A stretch of 64,000 nucleotides of DNA from Emticicia aquatica (GTDB lineage: Bacteria; Bacteroidota; Bacteroidia; Cytophagales; Spirosomataceae), in NCBI RefSeq assembly GCF_923079645.1, contig NZ_CAKLPY010000003.1, positions 238,506 through 302,505 on the forward strand. Reading direction: 5' to 3'. Within the stretch, counting starts at the first letter, position 1. Each line of letters begins with the position of its first letter. The notes under the pieces are model-generated. The model was not told the origin of the DNA and searched no databases. It saw only the letters and a list, made by a program, of their open reading frames with translations. Positions 44,991 through 52,595 of the stretch are shown piece after piece. The position numbers and the translations under genes were made by a program.

Positions 44991-46151
44991 ATGAAAAATT
45001 TCATGATAGCCGCAATGATGGTAGTCGCAACTATTTCTTCGGCAAATGCACAATACGGCAATCAAGGATACGATGATACTTATAGTAACAGTTATGGCAA
45101 TAGCTACGATGATGATAGATATTATTATGACGATGAATTTGATTGGCATTGGGATGTGCGGGTGCGTATCAGCAATGGTATTCAAAATGGGTTGATTACT
45201 CGAAATGAATCGAATAGACTCTATCGTCAATTAGAAGATATTGAACGAAAAGAATATGCGTACCAATCAGATGGCGTATTTAGTAGTTGGGAGCAACAAG
45301 AAATCTGGGATGATGTAACCTTACTGAATCGAAACTTAGGTATTGAATTATACGATTTTGACCGTCGATTCTATGGTTTTGATGCTTTGGGTTACGACCG
45401 AAGAGGGTATAGCCGTTGGTATTATCAAGGTGGATATGATTTTTATAGATTCGATAAAAGAGGCTTTGGAAACATAAGATTGGGTTATTTTGCTCGCCCT
45501 AATTATAATGGTTGGTACCGTAATGATCGCAACAACATTGCCCGTGAGCATTACAATGAACGTAGCCGTTATCGTAGCAATAACTCACGTGGCAGCGAGT
45601 ACGGTAATAATCGTCGAAACGATAACGACCGCAATTCAAGAGGTGGCTACGATAATAATCGTCGAAATGATAACGACCGCAATTCAAGAGGTGGTTACGA
45701 TAATAATCGCAGAAATGAGAACGATCGTGATTCAAGAGGTGGCTACGATAATAATCGCAGAAATGATAATAATAGAAACTCGAACGATGGATTTGATAAT
45801 AATCGTAATTCAAATGATAGAAGTTCGAGAGGTGAGGCTGAACGCAATTCGCAGTCGCCATCAAATCCTGACCGCCCTGCAAGAGAAAATCGTCCAAATA
45901 CTGATGAAAGTGGTCCTCGCCAAAGAGGTTCGGATAATTATGGTAGAGGAAGTGGCATAGATAACAGCCGAAGAGAACGAAATATGCCAAATACTTCAGG
46001 CAATGAGCGTAGAAGTAGAGGCATTGAAACGCAATCAGAACGTTCAGTGCCAAATTCATCAAACGAAGGCCGACAAAGTCGAGGTTCAAGAGAAGGAAAT
46101 AACAATTCTTCTTCCGAACCTCAAAGAGAAAGCAGAGGTAGAAGAAATTAA
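44991..46151 (+). CDS. Secreted Arg/Asn/Ser-rich repeat protein of unknown function
   Basis: A 386-residue protein with a signal peptide (MKNFMIAAMMVVATISSANA, then QYGNQGY). Residues 25-185 are Tyr/Asp-rich (TYSNSYGNSYDDDRYYYDDE, later YDFDRRFYGFDALGYDRRGY), with a helix-forming segment in between. Residues about 190-386 are low complexity, dominated by Arg, Asn, Asp, Ser and Gly, with tandem 16-residue units such as YDNNRRNDNDRNSRGG. The C-terminal half has almost no hydrophobic residue, so it should be disordered and highly charged. No enzymatic motif is present. It is probably periplasmic or surface exposed; whether it binds polyanions is open. It is monocistronic with a perfect terminator hairpin downstream. 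Confidence 0.75.
   Translation: MKNFMIAAMMVVATISSANAQYGNQGYDDTYSNSYGNSYDDDRYYYDDEFDWHWDVRVRISNGIQNGLITRNESNRLYRQLEDIERKEYAYQSDGVFSSWEQQEIWDDVTLLNRNLGIELYDFDRRFYGFDALGYDRRGYSRWYYQGGYDFYRFDKRGFGNIRLGYFARPNYNGWYRNDRNNIAREHYNERSRYRSNNSRGSEYGNNRRNDNDRNSRGGYDNNRRNDNDRNSRGGYDNNRRNENDRDSRGGYDNNRRNDNNRNSNDGFDNNRNSNDRSSRGEAERNSQSPSNPDRPARENRPNTDESGPRQRGSDNYGRGSGIDNSRRERNMPNTSGNERRSRGIETQSERSVPNSSNEGRQSRGSREGNNNSSSEPQRESRGRRN
45600..45836 (+). repeat. 48-bp tandem repeat inside the Arg/Asn-rich gene
   Basis: Four units of 48 bases start at 45600, 45648, 45696 and 45744, with a degenerate fifth at 45792-45836. They encode 16-residue units of the type Y/F-D-N-N-R-R-N-D-N-D-R-N-S-R-G-G. The second unit differs from the first by few bases; later ones diverge more, which shows in-frame expansion followed by drift. 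Confidence 0.9.
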
Positions 46152-46157
46152 TTTATC

Positions 46158-46199
46158 AAACAAAACGGTCAAGATTCTGAAATCTTGACCGTTTTGTTT
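46158..46199. terminator. Perfect 19-bp bidirectional terminator hairpin
   Basis: AAACAAAACGGTCAAGATT (46158-46176) and AATCTTGACCGTTTTGTTT (46181-46199) are exactly complementary with a CTGA loop. T-rich ends on both strands mean that it can serve both the repeat-protein gene and the convergent helicase gene. Confidence 0.9.
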
Positions 46200-46216
46200 G
46201 ATGCTTTGTTAGAAAA

Positions 46217-47542
46217 TCATCGAGCAATATCTATTTTGTATTTTTTACCTTTCATTTTTTCTTCTCTAACCATAAGCAAAAGCTCTTTTACTTTAGTGCG
46301 TTTTACGGCAGCGAAAGATGTAAAATCTTTCACCTCAATTAGTCCTAAATCGCCCTTTTCGAGTTTCCCTTTTTGTGAGAAAAAACCTACAATATCAATT
46401 TTATTTAATTTGTTTTTTTTGCCACCACTAATATATATTGTCTGAAATTCGGGAAGTTTAGGTAATGGATAACGTTTAGAAAGCGTTAATTCTTCTAACG
46501 ATTTTTCAACATAAGCTGGTCGTTCTTCATCACGATGAAAAATCAAATACGATGTTCCCGAAGCGTGCATTCGAGCTGTTCGACCATTGCGATGCACAAA
46601 TTCATGGGCTTGTAAAGGCAAATGATAATGAATTACGTGCTTCATTTCGGGAATATCTAAACCACGAGCCGCCAAATCAGTTGTAACTAAGTAATTGACA
46701 CTGCCATTTCTGAATCTTATCAAAGCCCTTTCTCTATCGTCTTGTTCCATTCCTCCGTGATAAAAAGTTGTTACAATCCCTTTTTGATTCAAAAATTCGC
46801 TTGTGCGTTCTGCTGCATCTCGGTGATTACAAAAAATGAGTGCCGACTCTGAATTGAGGGAACAAACTAAATCAAAAACAGTATCAAGTTTATCTTTTTC
46901 GTCCGAAATCACGACCAGCATTTTTAGCTGCTGATTTTCTGTATTGGCTTCTGGTAAAAAATCTAAAACAGTTGGTGTTCCTAAACCTGTAAATTCGGGA
47001 ATATCAATGCCTGCCGTTGCTGAAACCAACACTCGTTTATTGAGCTGGCTTAAATGTCCAATAATAAACGACATTTGGTCGTGAAAACCCAAATCAAGCG
47101 ATTTATCAAATTCATCAAGAACCAAAGTTTGAATGCCGTCGAGCGTAAAAGTTTGGCGAGTAATGTGGTCAGCTATTCGACCAGGTGTGCCAATGAGTAG
47201 GGCAGGAGGTGTTGACAAGTTTTGTATTTCGGTAGCCATCGGGTGTCCACCGTAGCACACATTTACCTTAAAACCAGTTGACATTTTCTTCCAAACTTGC
47301 TCAATCTGCATGGCTAATTCACGAGAAGGAGCCAAAATTAAGCATTGAACTTGTATTATTTCTGGTTTGAGCAATTGTAAAATTGGCAAGAGAAACCCTA
47401 AAGTTTTGCCCGAACCCGTTGGTGCAAGAAGAAGAATATCTTTGTCTTTTACGATAGCTTTTTGTGCAGCTTTTTGCATCGGATTGATAGTCTCGATGCC
47501 TAAGTTAGCCAATATTTGGAGGTGTTGCTGATGAGTATCCAT
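46217..47542 (-). CDS. DEAD-box-type RNA helicase with DbpA-like C-terminal RNA-binding domain
   Basis: A 441-residue helicase. Motifs are: Q-motif (GIETINPMQKAA), Walker A APTGSGKT, PSRELA, TPGR, motif II as D-E-F-D (LVLDEFDKSLDLGF) instead of D-E-A-D, SAT (LVSATAG), and motif VI HRNGRTARM. The C-terminal 80 residues (IYISGGKKNKLNKIDIVGFF, then KGDLGLIEVKDFTSFAAVKR) match the DbpA RRM-like domain, which in Escherichia coli binds the 23S rRNA hairpin 92. A role in ribosome assembly is likely. The promoter box lies so close to the ATG that the mRNA may be leaderless. Confidence 0.92.
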   Translation of the reverse strand: MDTHQQHLQILANLGIETINPMQKAAQKAIVKDKDILLLAPTGSGKTLGFLLPILQLLKPEIIQVQCLILAPSRELAMQIEQVWKKMSTGFKVNVCYGGHPMATEIQNLSTPPALLIGTPGRIADHITRQTFTLDGIQTLVLDEFDKSLDLGFHDQMSFIIGHLSQLNKRVLVSATAGIDIPEFTGLGTPTVLDFLPEANTENQQLKMLVVISDEKDKLDTVFDLVCSLNSESALIFCNHRDAAERTSEFLNQKGIVTTFYHGGMEQDDRERALIRFRNGSVNYLVTTDLAARGLDIPEMKHVIHYHLPLQAHEFVHRNGRTARMHASGTSYLIFHRDEERPAYVEKSLEELTLSKRYPLPKLPEFQTIYISGGKKNKLNKIDIVGFFSQKGKLEKGDLGLIEVKDFTSFAAVKRTKVKELLLMVREEKMKGKKYKIDIAR

Positions 47543-47546
47543 GCCG

Positions 47547-47554
47547 CAAAGATA
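47547..47554 (-). promoter_or_regulatory. Candidate -7 box (TATCTTTG) directly before the helicase start
   Basis: On the minus strand this reads TATCTTTG then CGGC and the ATG. With a usual spacing of about 4-7 bases from the box to the start of transcription, the transcript would begin at or within a few bases of the ATG. A -33 TTG is not apparent. Confidence 0.5.
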
Positions 47555-47964
47555 CGGACAAAATATAGTATTTGACTTAATTTGTTTAATAGGCTGATTT
47601 CAATAGAAAAAGTATTAAAATATTACTTTTATAAAAGCGTTATTATTGACGTTAATTATACATTTCTTTAACTTTCATAAACTTGATTAACCTATGTGTT
47701 GTGTAGATTAAATATAAAAAAATAAAGATTAAAAGCTATTATTTGTAGAAAATAAAAATTTATAATTAACTTTGGTACAAACTAAGTTTTATGACAAAAA
47801 TCATAGTAGTTATTAAAAATATTTAAAGAGCTGAAAATGGTTTGTTTTTGATACGCTAAACATTTTTTACTATTAAATTTTGTCAAGAAATTTTCTTTTG
47901 AAACAATTAAACGTGTTATAAAAATCAGTTAAACTGAAAAGTTTAATTTTAACTAACCACTATT
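47555..47964. other. Divergent intergenic region, about 420 bp
   Basis: Very AT-rich DNA between the helicase gene and the DegT aminotransferase gene. It holds the helicase promoter box at its left edge and the aminotransferase promoter at 47743-47774, which leaves an untranslated leader of about 180 bases. No ORF, hairpin or recognised RNA was found in the leader. Confidence 0.5.
47743..47774 (+). promoter_or_regulatory. Promoter candidate of the DegT aminotransferase gene
   Basis: TTG at 47743-47745 and TAACTTTG at 47767-47774 (exact TAnnTTTG) are 21 bases apart. The start of translation lies 190 bases downstream, so the mRNA would have a long leader. Confidence 0.6.
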
Positions 47965-49113
47965 ATGACCGCTGAAAAGCCGATGAATGAATTTCCTGTA
48001 ATGGATACAGGAGAGGGTATTGTATTATTTCACCCAAATATTCCAGCTAAGGCTGCTTTCAATGTAAGCGAAGTTCTCAACACAAGATGGATTGGACAAG
48101 GTCCAAAAGTTGATGAATTTGAAAGACGCTTTGAAAACAAATTTACATCACCTTGTAAAAGTTTGGCAGTTGGCTCTGGAACTGATGCATTGCATTTAGC
48201 CTATTTACTTGCCGATTTGAAAGCCGGCGATGAAGTAATTGCCCCTGTTTTTACGTGCACAGCAACCAACATCCCCTTTCTTTACATGGGTGTGAAAATC
48301 GTTTTTGCCGATATTGATGAAAATCTCAATATTGATGTCAAGCACGTAGCTCAACTCATTACACCAAAAACTAAAGCGATTGTTTGCGTACATTATGGCG
48401 GTTTACCCTGCGATATGGATGAACTTTGGCAACTTGGAGCAAAACACAATATTGCTATTATTGAAGATGCCGCCCACGCCGTCGGTGCAAAATATAAAGG
48501 TGAATTTATCGGTAGTCAAAGCGATTTTTCGATGTTTTCGTTTCAAGCCATCAAACATATTACTACGGGTGATGGTGGAATGTTGGTGGTAAAAGACCAT
48601 GCATTAGTCGAAAAAGCAAAGCGTTTGCGTTGGTTTGGCATTGATAGAAGCAGTAAACAAAAAGGTATTTGGGAAAACGACATCGTGGAAGTTGGTTACA
48701 AATACCAAATGACCGATATCGCCGCAAGCATCGGACTCGCCGCTATTGACGAATTTGATGAGCATTTGGCTCATCGCCAAAGACTATATCGACTATATTG
48801 CGATTTATTAAAAGATATTAACGGTATAAGAGTAATCGGAAGTGAATACACCGACCGTGAACACGCTGCATGGTTACTTACTGCCGAAGTTGATGGACGA
48901 GAAAGCCTCATGAAACACTTGCGTGAGCATGGTATTGAGTCAGGTCAAGTGCATTATCGAAACGATAAATACACAATTTTTGGTGGAAGAAAACCAGGAC
49001 AATTTCCCAAAATGGATGCTATTGAAGAGCGTTATTTAGTCTTGCCATTGCACGCAAAAGTGACTGAAGAAGATGTTGCGTATATTGCCTATGTTCTAAA
49101 AAAAGGCTGGTAA
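47965..49113 (+). CDS. DegT/DnrJ/EryC1/StrS-family PLP aminotransferase
   Basis: A 382-residue enzyme of the nucleotide-sugar aminotransferase family. The cofactor region is LAVGSGTDALHLAYLL (G-T-D phosphate loop, about 68-83), with IIEDAAHAVGAKYKGEFIGS (D168) and PLP lysine K197 in FSFQAIKHITTGDGG. It transfers an amino group from glutamate or glutamine to a keto-sugar nucleotide, for surface-polysaccharide or glycan building blocks. A GT2 glycosyltransferase gene follows 65 bases later, in the same direction, so the pair probably contributes to a surface glycan; that is inference. Confidence 0.92.
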   Translation: MTAEKPMNEFPVMDTGEGIVLFHPNIPAKAAFNVSEVLNTRWIGQGPKVDEFERRFENKFTSPCKSLAVGSGTDALHLAYLLADLKAGDEVIAPVFTCTATNIPFLYMGVKIVFADIDENLNIDVKHVAQLITPKTKAIVCVHYGGLPCDMDELWQLGAKHNIAIIEDAAHAVGAKYKGEFIGSQSDFSMFSFQAIKHITTGDGGMLVVKDHALVEKAKRLRWFGIDRSSKQKGIWENDIVEVGYKYQMTDIAASIGLAAIDEFDEHLAHRQRLYRLYCDLLKDINGIRVIGSEYTDREHAAWLLTAEVDGRESLMKHLREHGIESGQVHYRNDKYTIFGGRKPGQFPKMDAIEERYLVLPLHAKVTEEDVAYIAYVLKKGW

Positions 49114-49120
49114 AAATAAT

Positions 49121-49162
49121 GAATAATGTAGGGTAAGTTTTTAAGCTTATCCTACATTATTC
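49121..49162 (+). terminator. Hairpin between the aminotransferase and the glycosyltransferase genes
   Basis: A 17-bp stem, GAATAATGTAGGGTAAG with CTTATCCTACATTATTC (one G-T wobble), with an 8-base loop. It lacks a clear T tract, so it may be an intercistronic hairpin (attenuating or stabilising the mRNA) instead of a full terminator. Confidence 0.55.
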
Positions 49163-49178
49163 AATCTATATTCTCTCT

Positions 49179-50084
49179 ATGGATTTTATTTACAAAAAAG
49201 TAACTTTAGACTATTCTCCTGTTTTTTCGATTCTGATTCCATCATGGAACAACCTTGATTATCTGAAATGCGTAGTCAACAGTATCAGAAAAAATAGCTA
49301 CTATAAACACCAAATCATTGTACATATCAATGAAGGAAATGATGGCTCAGAAGAATGGGTTTTAGCTCAAGAAGATATTGGATATACTAAAAGTTCACAA
49401 AATTCAGGTGTTTGCTATGGTTTCAACGCTGCTTCTCATTTGGCTGTTGCCGAATATCTTGTTTTTATTGATGATGATATGTATTTATGCCCGGACTGGG
49501 ATTTTTTCTTATTTGAGGAAATTGCTAATCAGAAAGATGACAAATGGTGTATTAGCGGGACAATGATTGAAGGTTTTGATAAAGGTAACGTTTGTGTGAT
49601 TGCCGATAAAAATTATGGAAATCATCCATCAGAATTTGATGAAGACAAGTTCTTGGCTGAATACGCTACTTATCCAAAAGAAGATTGGAATGGTAGTCAA
49701 TGGTATCCGATGGTCTTACCAACATTTGTTTATAGAGCAGTTGGAGGCTTGAGTATAGAGTTTTTTCCAGGAATGTACAGTGACCCCGATTTTATGATAA
49801 AATTGTGGCATTATGGCATTCGTTATTACAAAGGAATTGGCAAAAGTCGCGTCTATCATTTTGCAAGCCGTAGCACAGGAAGAGTAAAACGAAATGACGG
49901 TCGAACAGAGTTTATCTTAAAATGGGGATTAAGTAGCAATACTTTTTTTAAAAATTATCTAAAAATAGGCCCTAAATTTTTAGGAGTTTTACCCAATCCT
50001 GAAGAAAACTTTATGCTTAAACTCAAGAAAAAAATTGATAGATGGAAAGTAAAATTCAAAACTAAACCAATTGATATTTCTTGA
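49179..50084 (+). CDS. GT2-family glycosyltransferase
   Basis: A 301-residue GT-A protein. The N-terminal nucleotide-binding part is FSILIPSWNNLDYLKCVVNS and the metal-binding triad is in EYLVFIDDDMYLCPDWD (D-D-D at about residues 96-98). The aromatic acceptor region FFPGMYSDPDFMIKLWHYGI and a cationic C-terminal tail follow. No TM segment is present. It adds a sugar from an NDP donor to an unknown acceptor. It lies after the DegT aminotransferase gene, separated by a hairpin. Confidence 0.9.
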   Translation: MDFIYKKVTLDYSPVFSILIPSWNNLDYLKCVVNSIRKNSYYKHQIIVHINEGNDGSEEWVLAQEDIGYTKSSQNSGVCYGFNAASHLAVAEYLVFIDDDMYLCPDWDFFLFEEIANQKDDKWCISGTMIEGFDKGNVCVIADKNYGNHPSEFDEDKFLAEYATYPKEDWNGSQWYPMVLPTFVYRAVGGLSIEFFPGMYSDPDFMIKLWHYGIRYYKGIGKSRVYHFASRSTGRVKRNDGRTEFILKWGLSSNTFFKNYLKIGPKFLGVLPNPEENFMLKLKKKIDRWKVKFKTKPIDIS

Positions 50085-50210
50085 AATGTAATTTTGAAAT
50101 TTCAGTTGATAAGTATTTTTAATACAAAGATTGAAGGATTGACTTGTAAAGTTAGCTAATTTTATTGCTGTAAGTGGCCGTTACTCGCGTAATTGTAAGT
50201 TAAACAAAAA

Positions 50211-50242
50211 AGCGATTGATAATCAATAAATTATCAATCGCT
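50211..50242 (-). terminator. Terminator after tRNA-Phe
   Basis: AGCGATTGATAAT (50211-50223) pairs with ATTATCAATCGCT (50230-50242). On the minus strand the hairpin is followed by six T and T-rich sequence. It lies 13 bases beyond the tRNA CCA end. Confidence 0.9.
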
Positions 50243-50254
50243 TAAAATATTTTT

Positions 50255-50330
50255 TGGTGGTGATGGACGGGATCGAACCGCCGACACAAGGATTTTCAGT
50301 CCTTTGCTCTACCAACTGAGCTACATCACC
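50255..50330 (-). tRNA. tRNA-Phe (anticodon GAA)
   Basis: The minus strand gives a complete 76-nt cloverleaf with encoded CCA. The acceptor stem GGTGATG pairs with CATCACC, the D-loop region is TAGCTCAGTTGGTAGAGC, the anticodon stem AAGGA/TCCTT encloses the loop CTGAAAA with anticodon GAA, and the T-arm contains GGTTCGATCCC. Discriminator base is A. It has its own promoter on the right and terminator on the left, so it is a single-gene transcript. Confidence 0.97.
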
Positions 50331-50376
50331 TTATCACCACCGTTCCCAGACGCTATGTACTTGTCGTTTGGGACTG

Positions 50377-50406
50377 CAAAAGTAGAGGTTTTTTTTTAAA
50401 GAACAA
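50377..50406 (-). promoter_or_regulatory. Promoter of tRNA-Phe
   Basis: On the minus strand: TTG (50404-50406), 19 bases, TACTTTTG (50377-50384), then CAGTCCCAAACGAC. This downstream sequence is nearly identical to that after the promoter at 63506 (CACTCCCAAACGAC), so they are probably the same class of stable-RNA promoter. Confidence 0.8.
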
Positions 50407-50538
50407 ATTTCTTGCAAAAAAAAATTAATTTTTTTTTTCCTCTTGACTTAATTATCTTTTTTACGATATTTGTAATGTTATGCAAGCATACTATTTTTTG
50501 GAAATATCAATAGAAAAAACAATTCAACCAATCGAACT

Positions 50539-51885
50539 ATGCAAATCCTTTCACAAATCTTATTTGTTGCTGCGTTAAGTTTAGCAGCGTACTTTATAAG
50601 TCGCCGAGTGATGCTCATCAAAAATACAATTCAATTGGGAAAAGCAGAAGACCGTTCGGATAATCCATCAGAACGACTAAGAACGATGCTTTTAATAGCT
50701 TTTGGACAGAAAAAAATGTTTAATCGCCCAATTGTTGGTTTGATGCACTTCATTATTTATGCTGGATTTATCATTATAAATGTTGAAGTATTAGAAATAA
50801 TGATTGATGGCGTTTTTGGAAAGCACCGAGTTTTCGCAGAACCGTTGGGAGGATTGTATAATTTTCTCATTAATTTCTTTGAGATTTTAGCTCTTGGAGT
50901 ACTAGCCGTCTGTGTGATTTTTTTGATAAGACGTAACGTTACTAAAGTGCAGCGTTTTCAGCAAACACGTCACCGTGAAATGAAAGGCTGGGCTACCAAA
51001 GATGCGAATATCATTCTAATTACCGAAATATTGCTTATGTGGGCATTTCTGAGTATGAATGCCGTTGACTCAATCTTACAAGAAAGGGCCGTTGGACATT
51101 ATGCTGAAGTAATCACTGGTGATTTTTGGGTAAGTCAATGGCTGAAACCTTTGTTTATAGGTTTGTCAGAAACTGTTTTAGTAGCTTACGAACGTGGTGC
51201 TTGGTGGTTTCATATTTTGGGAATAATGGCTTTTGCAACTTATGTAACCTACTCAAAACACTTGCATATTTTCTTGGCATTCCCTAATACATATTTCTCT
51301 AATTTAAAAGCAAAAGGAGAAATGACAAATATGCCAACGGTTACAAAAGAAGTGAAAATCATGCTGGGTCTAGAAGAACCAGATGTAAATCCAGCCGAAG
51401 TTGGCCGATTTGGAGCAAAAGATGTGAAAGATTTATCATGGAAAAACCTTATGGATGCTTATAGTTGCACCGAATGCGGCCGTTGTACATCTTCTTGTCC
51501 AGCAAACTTAACAGGAAAGCAACTTTCGCCACGTAAAATCATGATGGATACCCGTGACAGATTAGAAGATATTCAAAAAGGCTGGTTGGCAACAGATAAA
51601 AAAGCTCCAATTGCAAGCTTTGATGATAGCAAAACACTTTTAGGTGATTACATTTCGGAAGAAGAAATATTGGCTTGTACAACTTGTAATGCTTGTGTGC
51701 AAGAGTGTCCAATCAACATTAGTCCACTAGATATCATCTTGCAATTACGTCGTTATAAAGTAATGGAAGAGGCTCAAGCTCCAGCATCTTGGAACGGAAT
51801 GTTTTCAAATCTTGAAAATAATATGGCTCCGTGGAAATTTTCACCAAGCGACCGCTTCAATTGGGTAGAAGGGCTAAACAAATAA
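50539..51885 (+). CDS. Membrane-bound 4Fe-4S protein, HdrC/NarI-like respiratory oxidoreductase subunit
   Basis: A 448-residue protein. The N-terminal half has about five membrane segments with histidines in helices (VGLMHFIIYAGFIIINVEVL, WWFHILGIMAFATYVTYSKH), like b-type cytochrome nitrate-reductase gamma subunits. The C-terminal half has two 4Fe-4S clusters: C-x2-C-x2-C-x3-CP in SCTECGRCTSSCP, and CTTCNACVQECP. It should pass electrons between the quinone pool and a soluble partner. The cysteine-rich (CCG-domain) partner that commonly follows in this phylum is not present downstream; a terminator follows instead. Confidence 0.88.
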   Translation: MQILSQILFVAALSLAAYFISRRVMLIKNTIQLGKAEDRSDNPSERLRTMLLIAFGQKKMFNRPIVGLMHFIIYAGFIIINVEVLEIMIDGVFGKHRVFAEPLGGLYNFLINFFEILALGVLAVCVIFLIRRNVTKVQRFQQTRHREMKGWATKDANIILITEILLMWAFLSMNAVDSILQERAVGHYAEVITGDFWVSQWLKPLFIGLSETVLVAYERGAWWFHILGIMAFATYVTYSKHLHIFLAFPNTYFSNLKAKGEMTNMPTVTKEVKIMLGLEEPDVNPAEVGRFGAKDVKDLSWKNLMDAYSCTECGRCTSSCPANLTGKQLSPRKIMMDTRDRLEDIQKGWLATDKKAPIASFDDSKTLLGDYISEEEILACTTCNACVQECPINISPLDIILQLRRYKVMEEAQAPASWNGMFSNLENNMAPWKFSPSDRFNWVEGLNK

Positions 51886-51938
51886 AAGTGCAATGTTTTG
51901 TGCTTAAAAGAACTATATTTCTTGGAAAAATTAAAATC

Positions 51939-51972
51939 AAAAATGACTTCAATTTCGGAGTCATTTTTTTTG
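51939..51972 (+). terminator. Terminator after the iron-sulfur protein gene
   Basis: AAAAATGACT (51939-51948) pairs with AGTCATTTTT (51959-51968), with additional T up to 51971. It lies 53 bases after the stop codon. Confidence 0.8.
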
Positions 51973-52134
51973 TGTATTTAATAAATAATTATTTGATTTT
52001 TAGTTTTGCACTTAAAGAATATTTTTTTTAACTTTACACAGATTAGTGCAAAACATGGTATGCTATTTGTACTAATCCTCGTAACTAATTGCGTGTATAT
52101 AAGCTCAAACGTGCATCATGCACAATCAACCACT

Positions 52135-52287
52135 ATGAAAAGGATTAATTCTTCAATGTTTATGCAATGGGTGATTTTCATTCCATTGTTGTTGCCATTA
52201 GCAATTGTTAGCGGAGCTTTTGATGGTATTAAGCGAGTAATTGCACAAGCTTCTGCCGATATTATTGAAAATGAGGTAGTCTCTTAG
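52135..52287 (+). CDS. Small single-membrane-segment protein
   Basis: A 50-residue protein, MKRINSSMFMQWVIFIPLLL onward, with one hydrophobic segment (FMQWVIFIPLLLPLAIVSGAF) and a polar C-terminus (DGIKRVIAQASADIIENEV). The frame is open further upstream (to 52006, or from ATG at 52060), but I prefer the ATG at 52135 because the residues before it look non-native. It resembles the many small membrane proteins of this phylum whose function is unknown. It converges on the thioredoxin gene. Confidence 0.5.
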   Translation: MKRINSSMFMQWVIFIPLLLPLAIVSGAFDGIKRVIAQASADIIENEVVS

Positions 52288-52295
52288 TTAATTTT

Positions 52296-52595
52296 TTAAG
52301 CAAAACTTTCAATAGTGGTTTTTAATTGTGTTAATGACGGCACACCCGATTGCCGCCATTTCAATTCACTTTTCTTAAATAACATTAACGTAGGAACTCC
52401 CGTAACACGGTATTTAGCCGCAAGTTTAGGGTTCTGGTCAACATCTATTTTTACTATTCTCAATCTTTCTCCCATTTCCTGAGCTAATTGATGTAAAGTT
52501 GGCGTAAGTGCTTTACATGGGCCACACCAAGTAGCGAAAAAGTCAATTAAAATTGGCGTTTCTGAGTCTATCAATTCTTCAAATGTTCCTGTCAT
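52296..52595 (-). CDS. trxA: Thioredoxin
   Basis: A 99-residue protein with the W-C-G-P-C redox motif (C24, C27) and the cis-proline TGVPTLMLFKK later. The length and the absence of signal peptide indicate a cytoplasmic thioredoxin that reduces protein disulfides. It overlaps the small membrane protein gene at 52592-52595 by 4 bases (ATGA type), which points to translational coupling. Confidence 0.93.
   Translation of the reverse strand: MTGTFEELIDSETPILIDFFATWCGPCKALTPTLHQLAQEMGERLRIVKIDVDQNPKLAAKYRVTGVPTLMLFKKSELKWRQSGVPSLTQLKTTIESFA

Noticed and set aside
45600..45836. CRISPR-like or minisatellite function at the 48-bp repeats
   Set aside because: The units are a whole number of codons in an expressed frame and encode repeating amino acids; no spacers.
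45490..46089. Open frames overlapping the repeat gene on both strands (45490-45960 plus, 45499-46089 minus)
   Set aside because: They are shadow frames of the Arg/Asn repeat region; the low-complexity codons leave other frames open by chance, and their translations are composition artefacts.
52006..52134. Longer start for the small membrane protein (52006 or ATG 52060)
   Set aside because: The extension would place poorly protein-like residues before the membrane segment, and the ATG at 52135 gives a compact single-TM protein; some uncertainty remains.
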